Shown here: piece by piece, positions 52,645 through 60,881 of the stretch
Numbering within the stretch: position 1 is the stretch's first letter
How the letters are laid out: each line of letters opens with the position of its first letter
NCBI RefSeq assembly: GCF_900111325.1
Contig: NZ_FOGW01000008.1
Location: 78,786-142,785 of the forward strand
Source: Lachnobacterium bovis
GTDB lineage: Bacteria; Bacillota; Clostridia; Lachnospirales; Lachnospiraceae
Reading direction: 5' to 3'
Length of the DNA: 64,000 nt
Made by a program: the position numbers and the translations under genes
The notes under the pieces: generated by a model
What the model was told of the DNA's origin: nothing
The model's database searches: none
The model's input: only the letters and a program-made list of their open reading frames with translations

Positions 52645-53763
52645 ATGGGTAAGTTTAAAGTAGAATTAAAAAAGGTTGTAGATGATAGTTATGATATCTT
52701 AATTGGTCATAATTTAAAAAGGACATTAGTTGAAGATATTAGTAATGGACTTTTGGGAAAAATCAAGAAATTTGCAATTATAACAGACACCAATGTTTTA
52801 GATATATATGCACAACCAATTTATGATTTATTAGTTGAAAAAAATTATAAAGCGGATATATTTATTGTTCAGGCTGGTGAAAAAAGTAAAACTAGAGAAA
52901 CAAAAAGCAAAATTGAGGATGCAATGCTCGAAAAAGGTTATAGAAGAGATTGTGCAGTGATTGCAATAGGAGGCGGAGTTGTATCTGATTTAGCAGGTTT
53001 TTTAGCAGGTACTTATGGTAGAGGAGTGCCTTTTATTACCTATGCTACAACTCTTTTAGCAGCTGCAGATGCTTCAATTGGCGGGAAAACTGCTGTAGAT
53101 ACTCCTCTTGCAACCAATTTAATTGGTCTTTTTAATCAACCTAAGAAAGTGTATATTGATTTAGAAGCATGGAAGACATTACCAGATCGACAGATGTATA
53201 GTGGAATGGCAGAAACAATTAAACATGCATGCATGGCAAGTAAGGAATTATTTGATTTTTTACAGAAAAACATGGAAAAAATATATTCTAACGATATCAC
53301 AGCCTGTGAATACATAGCTAATTACAATTGTGAAATTAAATATAAAGTTGTAATGAAAGATGAGAGGGAAAGCGGATTAAGAGAAGTTTTAAACCTAGGA
53401 CATACTTTCGGAAGAGCAATTGAGACAGTAAGTGATTATAGATTATTACATGGAGAAGCAGTTGCTATTGGTTTAGTTGCACAAGCGTATTTAGCTAAAG
53501 AAAAAGGTTATATGACTGAAAGTGATGTCAAAAAGGTTATAGCTCTCTTGAAAAAGGCTAATCTACCAACAGAAATTCCAGAATACATAGATAGAGAAAA
53601 ATTAATTGAAAAATTATATACAGATAAAAAAGTCAGAGATGGCAAGTTAAGATTTGTGTTAGAAAAAGGAATTGGTGATGTCGTTTGTTTTGGCGAAAAT
53701 CTTTATGCAACGCCTATTAGTGAGGAAGAAATAAGAAATATTATTAACAATTATTTTGAATAA
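52645..53763 (+). CDS. aroB: 3-dehydroquinate synthase AroB
   Basis: 372 residues, NAD-dependent cyclisation of DAHP to 3-dehydroquinate, second step of the shikimate pathway. The glycine-rich IGGGVVSDLAGFLAGTYGRGV, YATTLLAAADASIGGKTAVD, GMAETIKHA and LNLGHTFGRAIE (metal-binding histidine) motifs are complete. AGAGGAA ribosome binding site. It lies far from aroC (26.9 kb). Confidence 0.95.
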   Translation: MGKFKVELKKVVDDSYDILIGHNLKRTLVEDISNGLLGKIKKFAIITDTNVLDIYAQPIYDLLVEKNYKADIFIVQAGEKSKTRETKSKIEDAMLEKGYRRDCAVIAIGGGVVSDLAGFLAGTYGRGVPFITYATTLLAAADASIGGKTAVDTPLATNLIGLFNQPKKVYIDLEAWKTLPDRQMYSGMAETIKHACMASKELFDFLQKNMEKIYSNDITACEYIANYNCEIKYKVVMKDERESGLREVLNLGHTFGRAIETVSDYRLLHGEAVAIGLVAQAYLAKEKGYMTESDVKKVIALLKKANLPTEIPEYIDREKLIEKLYTDKKVRDGKLRFVLEKGIGDVVCFGENLYATPISEEEIRNIINNYFE

Positions 53764-53839
53764 ATAAAGCTGTTTGCATGAAACACAAAAAGTATTATAA
53801 TGATAATATGTAATATTTTTTAGGTATTGGAGGAGTAAA

Positions 53840-55795
53840 GTGAATAAACAAGAGAGAAGTTATTTGGAACTATTGTCGTGCACGTTTCCAACAATTGAGG
53901 CTGCATCGACAGAAATTATTAACTTACAATCAATTTTAAATTTACCTAAAGGAACAGAACATTTTATGTCTGATATCCATGGTGAATTTGAGGCTTTTTC
54001 ACATGTGCTAAAAAATGGGTCAGGCGCAATAAGGAAAAAGATAGAAGATGTTTTTGGACATTCGTTAACTACAACGGATAAATCTGCGTTAGCTACGCTT
54101 ATTTATTATCCAAAAGAAAAAATGGAACTTGTAAAAAAGAAAGAAACAGATATGGATAATTGGTATAAAATCACGTTATATCGATTAATTGAAGTGTGTA
54201 AAACTGTTTCGTCAAAATATACAAGATCAAAAGTTAGAAAAGCGTTGCCACCAGATTACGCGTATGTTATTGAAGAATTAATAGCCGAAAAGCCAGAAGT
54301 TTTAAATAAAGAGGCATATTATGAAGCTATTGTTAATACGATCGTTGAATTAGGCAATGCAGAAAACTTTATTGTTGCATTAGCTGAATTGATTCAAAGA
54401 TTAGTTATAGATAGACTTCATGTTATTGGAGATATTTATGATAGGGGTTCTGGATCTCATTTAATAATGGATAGATTATGCAAATATCATTCTTTAGATA
54501 TTCAATGGGGTAATCATGATGTATTATGGATGGGCGCAGCAATTGGTAACAAGGCATGCATCGCTAGCGCAATTAGAAATAGTATTCGCTATGGTAATCT
54601 TGACATGTTAGAAGAAGGATATGGAATAAACATGTTACCACTTGCAACATTTGCTATGGATGTTTATAAAAAAGATCCATGTACAAGGTTTGTTTTAAAA
54701 GGTGAAGTGGCAGCAACAGAAGTTGAAACAGAGCTAGTTAAAAAAATGCATAAAGCAATTGCAATTATTAAGTTCAAACTTGATGGACAGTTAGCTAAGA
54801 AATATCCCCAGTTTGGTATGACAGAAAGAAGTATGCTTGATCAGATTGATTATGAGCATGGTTGTGTAATTATAGATGGAAAAAAATATCAAATGAGAGA
54901 TATGCATTTTCCTACTGTTGATCCCAATGATCCAACGAAGCTTACACCAGAAGAGGAAGATGTTATGAATCATTTGCAGTCGTCTTTCATTCATTGTGAG
55001 AAACTTCAAAAACATATGAAACTTTTAATGAAAAAAGGAAATATGTATAAAACTTTTAACGGAAATCTTCTTTATCATGGTTGTATGCCAATGAACGAAG
55101 ATGGAACATTTGCTAAAGTTTGGGTGTTTGGAAAAGAATACAAGGGTAAAGAATTATATGATGTAATTGAATCATATGTTAGAAAAGCTGTTTTTTCTGT
55201 TGACAGAAAAGAAAAAGAACAAGCTGAAGATATCTTTTGGTTCTTATGGACGGGACCTAGGTCACCATTGTATGGCAGAGATAAAATGGCAACGTTTGAA
55301 AGATATTTTTTAGATGATCCAGAAGTTAAAAAAGAATATAAAAACGAATATTATCAGCGCCTAGATAAGGCAGAGACTGCGTCAACAATATTAAAAGAAT
55401 TTGGGTTATCACCAAAGAATGGCCATATAATAAATGGTCATGTCCCAGTTCATAGGATTGATGGGGAAAAACCTGTTAAATGTGAGGGAAAATTAATTAT
55501 CATTGATGGTGGTTTTTCAAAAACGTATAGAAAAGAAACTGGAATTGCGGGATATACGCTTATTTATAATTCATATGGTTTAACTCTTGCAGCACATGAT
55601 CCATTTGTTTCTAGAGAAGAGGCTGTATCAAATGAAATTGACATTGCATCACGTCAAGAAGCTGTTCAATATACAGATCGAAGAATTTTAGTTGGAGATA
55701 CTGATAATGGAAAGCAGATGAAATGCCGAATTAAAGAATTGAAGGCTCTTATAGAAGCATATAGATTAGGTGAAATTAAGGAGAAAACAAAATAA
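53840..55795 (+). CDS. fbp: Fructose-1,6-bisphosphatase class III
   Basis: 651 residues, the large Firmicute-type gluconeogenic phosphatase unrelated to classes I and II. Calcineurin-like metal motifs are HFMSDIHGEFEAF, VIGDIYDRGSGSH and WGNHDVLWMG, with later INGHVPVHRIDGEKPVKCEGK and the IDGGFSKTYRKETGIAGYTL segment. GTG is the start, four bases after GGAGGAG (53829-53835). The stop overlaps the next ATG (TAATG), so the two products are probably translated together. Confidence 0.94.
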   Translation: MNKQERSYLELLSCTFPTIEAASTEIINLQSILNLPKGTEHFMSDIHGEFEAFSHVLKNGSGAIRKKIEDVFGHSLTTTDKSALATLIYYPKEKMELVKKKETDMDNWYKITLYRLIEVCKTVSSKYTRSKVRKALPPDYAYVIEELIAEKPEVLNKEAYYEAIVNTIVELGNAENFIVALAELIQRLVIDRLHVIGDIYDRGSGSHLIMDRLCKYHSLDIQWGNHDVLWMGAAIGNKACIASAIRNSIRYGNLDMLEEGYGINMLPLATFAMDVYKKDPCTRFVLKGEVAATEVETELVKKMHKAIAIIKFKLDGQLAKKYPQFGMTERSMLDQIDYEHGCVIIDGKKYQMRDMHFPTVDPNDPTKLTPEEEDVMNHLQSSFIHCEKLQKHMKLLMKKGNMYKTFNGNLLYHGCMPMNEDGTFAKVWVFGKEYKGKELYDVIESYVRKAVFSVDRKEKEQAEDIFWFLWTGPRSPLYGRDKMATFERYFLDDPEVKKEYKNEYYQRLDKAETASTILKEFGLSPKNGHIINGHVPVHRIDGEKPVKCEGKLIIIDGGFSKTYRKETGIAGYTLIYNSYGLTLAAHDPFVSREEAVSNEIDIASRQEAVQYTDRRILVGDTDNGKQMKCRIKELKALIEAYRLGEIKEKTK

Positions 55796-56466
55796 TGCCA
55801 ATTGTAGATGATTTTAATTTTGAAGATGACCAAGAAGCTTTAAAAGCAAAAAAAGAAGTTGAAGGAATTAAATATGTTAAAACAAAGGGAAATTTAGAAA
55901 ATGTTAATCATATAATTAAAATATATTCTATGCTAATTGAAAAAGAATATTTTTCAACATTAGTCGGAATTAATTTTATGGTTTCTCTTAGAAAAAAAGC
56001 TATTGAGTTAGGTGCTAAAGAAGAGCAGCTTCCAACAATTTTTGTCCCTAAAAAAAAGGAGATAGAAGTTGATGATGGAAAAGCCGCTAGACGAGAATTG
56101 GCTCAATTCAAAAAACATATGGTTTCTAAAGAAGAATTTAATTCTGTAAAAAAGAAAAAGAGATTCTTCACTTTTTTGACTGTTATTTTTGGACTTTCAA
56201 TAATTGGAATGTTTGCAATAATGTTTTATACTAGATCAACAACGACTATTGTTAATTATGAAACTAAGATTATTAACAAGTATGAGGCATGGAATAAAAA
56301 GTTAAACAAAAAGGAAAAAGAGTTAAACAAAAAAGCACAATATCTTAACTCTTTAGAAAAAAAGATTAAAAAGATTCAAAACGAATCAGATAATAAAAAA
56401 GATAGTGTAGTGGATGATAATAAGACAACTATCGATAATAAAACAGAAAGTAATGGCACAAATTAA
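55795..56466 (+). CDS. Single-pass membrane coiled-coil protein of unknown function
   Basis: 223 residues; no family recognised. A charged cytoplasmic domain of about 120 residues, one membrane segment at about 123-145 (FFTFLTVIFGLSIIGMFAIMFY), then a Lys/Glu coiled coil outside (KKLNKKEKELNKKAQYLNSLEKKIKKI) and an Asn/Asp/Thr-rich tail. Its ATG overlaps the fbp stop codon, which suggests coupled expression but does not explain the function. Membrane-anchored and possibly structural. Confidence 0.8.
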   Translation: MPIVDDFNFEDDQEALKAKKEVEGIKYVKTKGNLENVNHIIKIYSMLIEKEYFSTLVGINFMVSLRKKAIELGAKEEQLPTIFVPKKKEIEVDDGKAARRELAQFKKHMVSKEEFNSVKKKKRFFTFLTVIFGLSIIGMFAIMFYTRSTTTIVNYETKIINKYEAWNKKLNKKEKELNKKAQYLNSLEKKIKKIQNESDNKKDSVVDDNKTTIDNKTESNGTN

Positions 56467-56489
56467 AAAAGTATATACGTAAGGATTGG

Positions 56490-56539
56490 GTCCATCTTAG
56501 AGTACTTACATTCATGGAGGTGCATAAGATGGACTTTTT
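56490..56539 (+). terminator. Terminator after the fbp pair
   Basis: Perfect 10-bp stem GTCCATCTTA (56490-56499) with TAAGATGGAC (56525-56534), 25-nt loop, then TTTTT. Confidence 0.7.
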
Positions 56540-56602
56540 GTTCACATTTTTTTCATAGGAGTAGAATATACTAGTGAGGAATAAAGATAGCGAGGTACGA
56601 TT

Positions 56603-57286
56603 ATGGATAAATTAAAAATATTAGTAGTAGATGATGAAGCAAGAATGAGAAAATTGGTAAAAGATTTTTTGGTTAGACAAGATTACGAAGTGTTAGAAGC
56701 AGGGGACGGAGAGGAAGCATTAAAAGTTTTCTATGAAAATAAAGATATTGCTGTTATAATTTTGGATATTATGATGCCAAAAATGAATGGTTGGGAGGTT
56801 TGTAAAGAAATTAGAGAATCTTCAAAAGTTCCAATTATAATGTTGACAGCAAAAGGCGATGAATCAGATGAGTTAATGGGATTTAATCTTGAAGTAGATG
56901 AATATATAACAAAGCCATTTTCACCAAAGATTTTAGTCGCTAGGGTTGGAGCTATAATCCGCAGAACAACTCAAAAAGATTCGGAAGATATTTATGAGAT
57001 GAGTGGAATTAAATTAGATAAAAGCGCACATTCTTTAGAAATAGATGGAGAACCAGTATATTTAAGTTTTAAAGAATTTGAACTTTTATTGTATTTTATG
57101 GAAAATGCTGGCATTGCATTATCTAGAGATAAAATTTTAGATAATGTATGGAATTATGATTATTATGGTGATGCTAGAACGATAGATACTCATGTTAAAA
57201 AACTCAGAAATAAAATGGGAAAAAAAGGTGAGCTTATCAAAACTATTTGGGGTATGGGTTATAAGTTTGATGTAAAAAAACAATAA
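56603..57286 (+). CDS. Response regulator, OmpR/PhoB family
   Basis: 227 residues. Receiver domain with phospho-acceptor D55 (ILDIMMPK), acid pocket in VVDDEARM and conserved lysine K104 (ITKPF), followed by an OmpR-type winged-helix (SFKEFELLLYFMENAGIALSRDKILDNVWNYDYYGDARTIDTHVKKLRNKMG). Partner of the histidine kinase 51 bp downstream. A candidate -10 TAGAAT (56562-56567) with TTGTTC 18 bp upstream lies in front. The regulon is not visible; the lipoprotein and chemotaxis genes downstream are candidates only by proximity. Confidence 0.93.
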   Translation: MDKLKILVVDDEARMRKLVKDFLVRQDYEVLEAGDGEEALKVFYENKDIAVIILDIMMPKMNGWEVCKEIRESSKVPIIMLTAKGDESDELMGFNLEVDEYITKPFSPKILVARVGAIIRRTTQKDSEDIYEMSGIKLDKSAHSLEIDGEPVYLSFKEFELLLYFMENAGIALSRDKILDNVWNYDYYGDARTIDTHVKKLRNKMGKKGELIKTIWGMGYKFDVKKQ

Positions 57287-57337
57287 TCTATTTTTAGGGA
57301 GATATATAAATAAGTTTAAAGTTATATGGAGAGACAC

Positions 57338-58828
57338 ATGGAAGATATTTTAAAGAAGAAAAGAGCCCCTCTTACAATTCAATTAATAGTAACAATGGTT
57401 GGGCTAGTTGCTGGTACTGTTTTGTTGTGTGCGTTTATAAACAGTACTTGTCTAGAACATTTTTATATTTATAAAAAAGAAAGTTCAATCATTGAAGGAT
57501 TTAAAGTTATTAATAAGGCGGCAAATGATAATTATTTATCCTCAAGTAAGTTTGATATTCAATTTGAGTCCTTGTGTGCGAATAAAAATCTTACAATTGC
57601 GATAGTAGGAAGCGATAAAACGACAATCAGATCGTCATCAACAAATGAATCATACATATTTATGCAAATTAATGACATGATTTATGGAGATGATGACAAC
57701 GCAATTGTATTAAAAAAAGAAAAAAATTATGTACTACAAAGAAGATTTGATGATAGAATGAATGCTTATTTTTTGACTCTATACGGGAAATTAAATGATG
57801 GTTCAACAATCTTTATGAGAACACCATTAGAAAGTATTAGGGAAAGTGCACAATTGACTAATTTTTTCTTTGAGTGCGTAGGCGGAATGTGTGTAGTAGG
57901 AAGTACTATTATAATCATTTTTATTTCGAAGAGAATATCTAGACCAATACTTCAATTATCAAAAATTTCAAAAGAAATAACCAATTTAAATTTTGATGCA
58001 AAATACAATAGTTGCATGTTAAGTAGTAGAGAAACTGATGAATTAGGTAATAATATGAATATTTTATCAGATACATTACAAAGAGTTATTTCAGAATTAA
58101 AAGAAGCAAATAATGAATTAATGCGGGATCTTGAAAAAAAAGAAAAGATTGATGAAATGAGAAAAGAATTTTTGTCAAATGTTTCGCATGAATTAAAGAC
58201 ACCTCTTGCTTTGATTCAAGGATATGCTGAGGGATTAAAGGAATGTATTAATGATGATCCAGAAAGCAAGGAGTATTATAGTGAGGTTATTATAGATGAA
58301 GCTGCCAAAATGAATAAAATGGTCCAAAAATTACTTACATTAAATCAGTTAGAATTCGGAAATGATATGGTTGAAATGAAAAGGTTTGATTTAAAAGAAT
58401 TAGTTGACGGAATTGTAAGCACATCAAGTTTAATGGCATCACAAAATGGTATAACAATAACATTTGATGAAGACAAACCAGTTTATGTTTGGGGAGATGA
58501 ATTTAAAGTAGAAGAAGTAATTTCTAATTTTTTAAGTAATGCAATTCATTATGCTAAATATGATAAAAAAATAGAAATTAATATTGAAGCGAAGGAGGAT
58601 GTGATAAGAACAACTGTATTTAATACAGGAGATTTAATCCCAGAAGAGGAGATAGAAAAAGTGTGGATTAAATTTTATAAAGTTGATAAGGCAAGAACTC
58701 GGGAGTACGGTGGATCGGGTATAGGTTTATCAATTGTAAAGGCTATAATGGATTCGTTTAGACAAAAATGTGGAGTAGAAAACAGAGAAAATGGAGTTGC
58801 ATTTTGGATGGAACTTCAACGAGCATAG
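57338..58828 (+). CDS. Sensor histidine kinase
   Basis: About 496 residues. One membrane helix at about 15-38, an extracellular sensor region of about 140 residues, a second helix at about 175-197, HAMP linker (SRPILQLSKISKEITNLNFDAKY), HisKA with the phospho-histidine in FLSNVSHELKTPLALIQGYAEGL (near residue 283), and the ATPase domain with N box SNFLSNAIHYAKY, G1 FNTGDLIPEEEIEKVWIKFYKVDKAR and G2 GGSGIGLSIV. ATG 57326 comes before GGAGAG (57328-57333), so ATG 57338 is preferred despite a short spacing. Signal unknown. Confidence 0.92.
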   Translation: MEDILKKKRAPLTIQLIVTMVGLVAGTVLLCAFINSTCLEHFYIYKKESSIIEGFKVINKAANDNYLSSSKFDIQFESLCANKNLTIAIVGSDKTTIRSSSTNESYIFMQINDMIYGDDDNAIVLKKEKNYVLQRRFDDRMNAYFLTLYGKLNDGSTIFMRTPLESIRESAQLTNFFFECVGGMCVVGSTIIIIFISKRISRPILQLSKISKEITNLNFDAKYNSCMLSSRETDELGNNMNILSDTLQRVISELKEANNELMRDLEKKEKIDEMRKEFLSNVSHELKTPLALIQGYAEGLKECINDDPESKEYYSEVIIDEAAKMNKMVQKLLTLNQLEFGNDMVEMKRFDLKELVDGIVSTSSLMASQNGITITFDEDKPVYVWGDEFKVEEVISNFLSNAIHYAKYDKKIEINIEAKEDVIRTTVFNTGDLIPEEEIEKVWIKFYKVDKARTREYGGSGIGLSIVKAIMDSFRQKCGVENRENGVAFWMELQRA

Positions 58829-59002
58829 GACAAAAAGTTTTTAAAATGTTTATAAATTAAGAATATTCGGAAGGTTAAAAAACTAGTGGATTATTACGAT
58901 AACTAAAGTAGAATTATTATCGTTGTCGAAGCCTTTTTAAGAAAGGTTTGAGGTGACATGTTTAGAAGTGATTTTTCATAAAAGTAAAAGCGGAGGAATA
59001 CT
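58829..59002. other. Intergenic region with two small hairpins
   Basis: CGATAA and TTATCG form a 6-bp inverted repeat about 14 bp apart near 58898-58923, and AAGCCTTT/AAAGGTTT pair near 58931-58949. No T-run follows either, so they are not clear terminators. Confidence 0.35.
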
Positions 59003-59758
59003 ATGAATAACAAAAAAGGTATACTCTTAGCATTACTACTTTCAAATTCGTTACTTTTAAGTGGTTGCGTAGTAACTCCACTAATTGAATTAACCGATGA
59101 AGAAAATGATTTGATTACTAATTACTCGGCTAAAGTAGTAGCTAAATATAATACTTATCAAAAAGATGGTTTGAATTGTACTTTGCCAGATCCTGAACAA
59201 GAACGTGCTACGGAAGAAAAGAAAACTGATACGAAAAATGAGAAAGAGGAAACAGAGAAAAATGAACAGAAAAGCACTGAGACGTCTGATAAGAAAGAGA
59301 TTGAAGAAGGTAATCAATCGACACAAGAAAATCAGGGAACGACTTCGTCGGTAAGTTTAGCAAAAGTTATTGGGCATGAGAATGAGTTGACTATAACACG
59401 TACTAATACGACGACAGCAAATAGTTTGAGTGAAAAAGGTGTATATTCTATTTCGGCAAAACAGGGTATGACCTATGCTGTAATTCACTTGAAAGTTACA
59501 AACAATACAGGTTCGAATATAACGCTTAATAATCTTATGACAAAGATTGATGTTACAGCAAAAATCAATGGAAATGCTTGTCAGCCGATGAAGAGCTTAC
59601 TTTCGAATGATTTCTTTACTTATACAGGTACAGTAACAGCTAATAGTTCTATAGATATGGTAATGCTTTATGAAATACCTAGTGATGCGGCAGCAGGTGT
59701 AGGTGGAATTTTGTTAGAGGCGACTGTAGATGGAACAAAAAGTGCTGTCAAATTATAA
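59003..59758 (+). CDS. Secreted lipoprotein with DUF4352-like domain
   Basis: 251 residues. Signal peptide with lipobox LLSGC, lipidated C22; then a short helical region, a low-complexity Lys/Glu/Thr/Gln linker (about 65-115) typical of surface-exposed spacers, and a C-terminal beta-sandwich (GMTYAVIHLKVTNNTGSNITLNNL..) resembling DUF4352-type immunoglobulin-like domains of clostridial lipoproteins. Ligand unknown. GGAGGAA ribosome binding site. It lies between the two-component system and cheV. Confidence 0.85.
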   Translation: MNNKKGILLALLLSNSLLLSGCVVTPLIELTDEENDLITNYSAKVVAKYNTYQKDGLNCTLPDPEQERATEEKKTDTKNEKEETEKNEQKSTETSDKKEIEEGNQSTQENQGTTSSVSLAKVIGHENELTITRTNTTTANSLSEKGVYSISAKQGMTYAVIHLKVTNNTGSNITLNNLMTKIDVTAKINGNACQPMKSLLSNDFFTYTGTVTANSSIDMVMLYEIPSDAAAGVGGILLEATVDGTKSAVKL

Positions 59759-59832
59759 AAATAACGAGTGTTTGACGATATATACGGTATAAAAGATGTA
59801 TAGATGGGGTCAGAGCTCGGGGAGGAGACTAA

Positions 59833-60741
59833 ATGGATACAAATATTCTATTAGAATCAGGAACCAATGAATTAGAATTATTAGAGTTCACTTTAGGTGA
59901 TAATCATTATGGAATTAACGTAGCCAAAATTAGAGAAATTTTACAATATCAGCAAATTACGCCAGTTCCAAATTCGCATCCATGTGTAGAAGGTATTTTT
60001 ATGCCTAGAGATACTATGATTACTGTTATAAGTTTGAAAAAATGTTTAGGTTTGCCAGAAACAAAGGGTGAGGGCCTTTTCATAATTACTAATTTTAATA
60101 AATTAAATGTAGCGTTTCATGTTGATCAAGTATTGGGAATACATCGTGTATCTTGGGATGCAATTATTAAACCAGATGCAACAATAAATGCTCAGGATAC
60201 TAGTACATCGACAGGTGTTATCAAGTTAGGAGCTAAGTTGGTTGTTATTTTGGATTTCGAGTCTATCGTTTCAGGTATCAGTCCAGAGACTGGTTTGCGT
60301 GTATCTGATGTTGACATGATGAAAGAAGAAAGAAGTCGTAGTGATTCAACAATTCTCATTGCTGAAGATTCTCCATTATTAAGTAAACTTATTACAGATT
60401 GTTTAAAGAAAGCTGGATATACGAGTCTTATTATAAATGGAAATGGTCAAGAAGCTTGGGATCGTTTAAGAGCAATGAAGAAAGAAGGAAATGTTGCCAA
60501 GAAAGTTGATTGTATTGTTACGGATATTGAGATGCCTATGATGGATGGACATAGATTGACTAAGTTAGTTAAGAGTGATGATGAAATGAAAGAAATACCA
60601 TTAATTATATTCTCTTCACTCGTAAATGATGAGATGAGAAGAAAGGGAGAGTCTTTAGGTGCTGATGCACAATTGACAAAACCAGAGATTGGTCAGCTTG
60701 TATCAGCGATTGATGGCTTGATAGAAAAAGCACGTGGGTAA
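59833..60741 (+). CDS. Chemotaxis protein CheV
   Basis: 302 residues. An N-terminal CheW-like coupling domain (ELLEFTLGDNHYGINVAKIREILQ through IKLGAKLVVILDFESIV) is fused to a C-terminal receiver (STILIAEDSPLLSKLI; phospho-acceptor D231 in IVTDIEMPMMDGH; lysine in LTKPE). CheV couples receptors to CheA and helps adaptation. Its presence implies a chemotaxis system elsewhere in the genome; no che or fli genes are beside it. GGGAGGAG ribosome binding site. Confidence 0.93.
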   Translation: MDTNILLESGTNELELLEFTLGDNHYGINVAKIREILQYQQITPVPNSHPCVEGIFMPRDTMITVISLKKCLGLPETKGEGLFIITNFNKLNVAFHVDQVLGIHRVSWDAIIKPDATINAQDTSTSTGVIKLGAKLVVILDFESIVSGISPETGLRVSDVDMMKEERSRSDSTILIAEDSPLLSKLITDCLKKAGYTSLIINGNGQEAWDRLRAMKKEGNVAKKVDCIVTDIEMPMMDGHRLTKLVKSDDEMKEIPLIIFSSLVNDEMRRKGESLGADAQLTKPEIGQLVSAIDGLIEKARG

Positions 60742-60772
60742 TGGTTAGTCTAGTTTAATGTAGAAAATAATG

Positions 60773-60805
60773 AAGGATGTGATACAAGTGTCACATCCTT
60801 TTTCA
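60773..60805 (+). terminator. Terminator after cheV
   Basis: Perfect 10-bp stem AAGGATGTGA (60773-60782) with TCACATCCTT (60791-60800), then TTTTC. Confidence 0.8.
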
Positions 60806-60881
60806 CTAAAAAGGATAGAAAATGTGTTATGTTTAATGGGAAAAATATGAAAATATCAAAGAATTGGAGGTAGAGTAGAAA

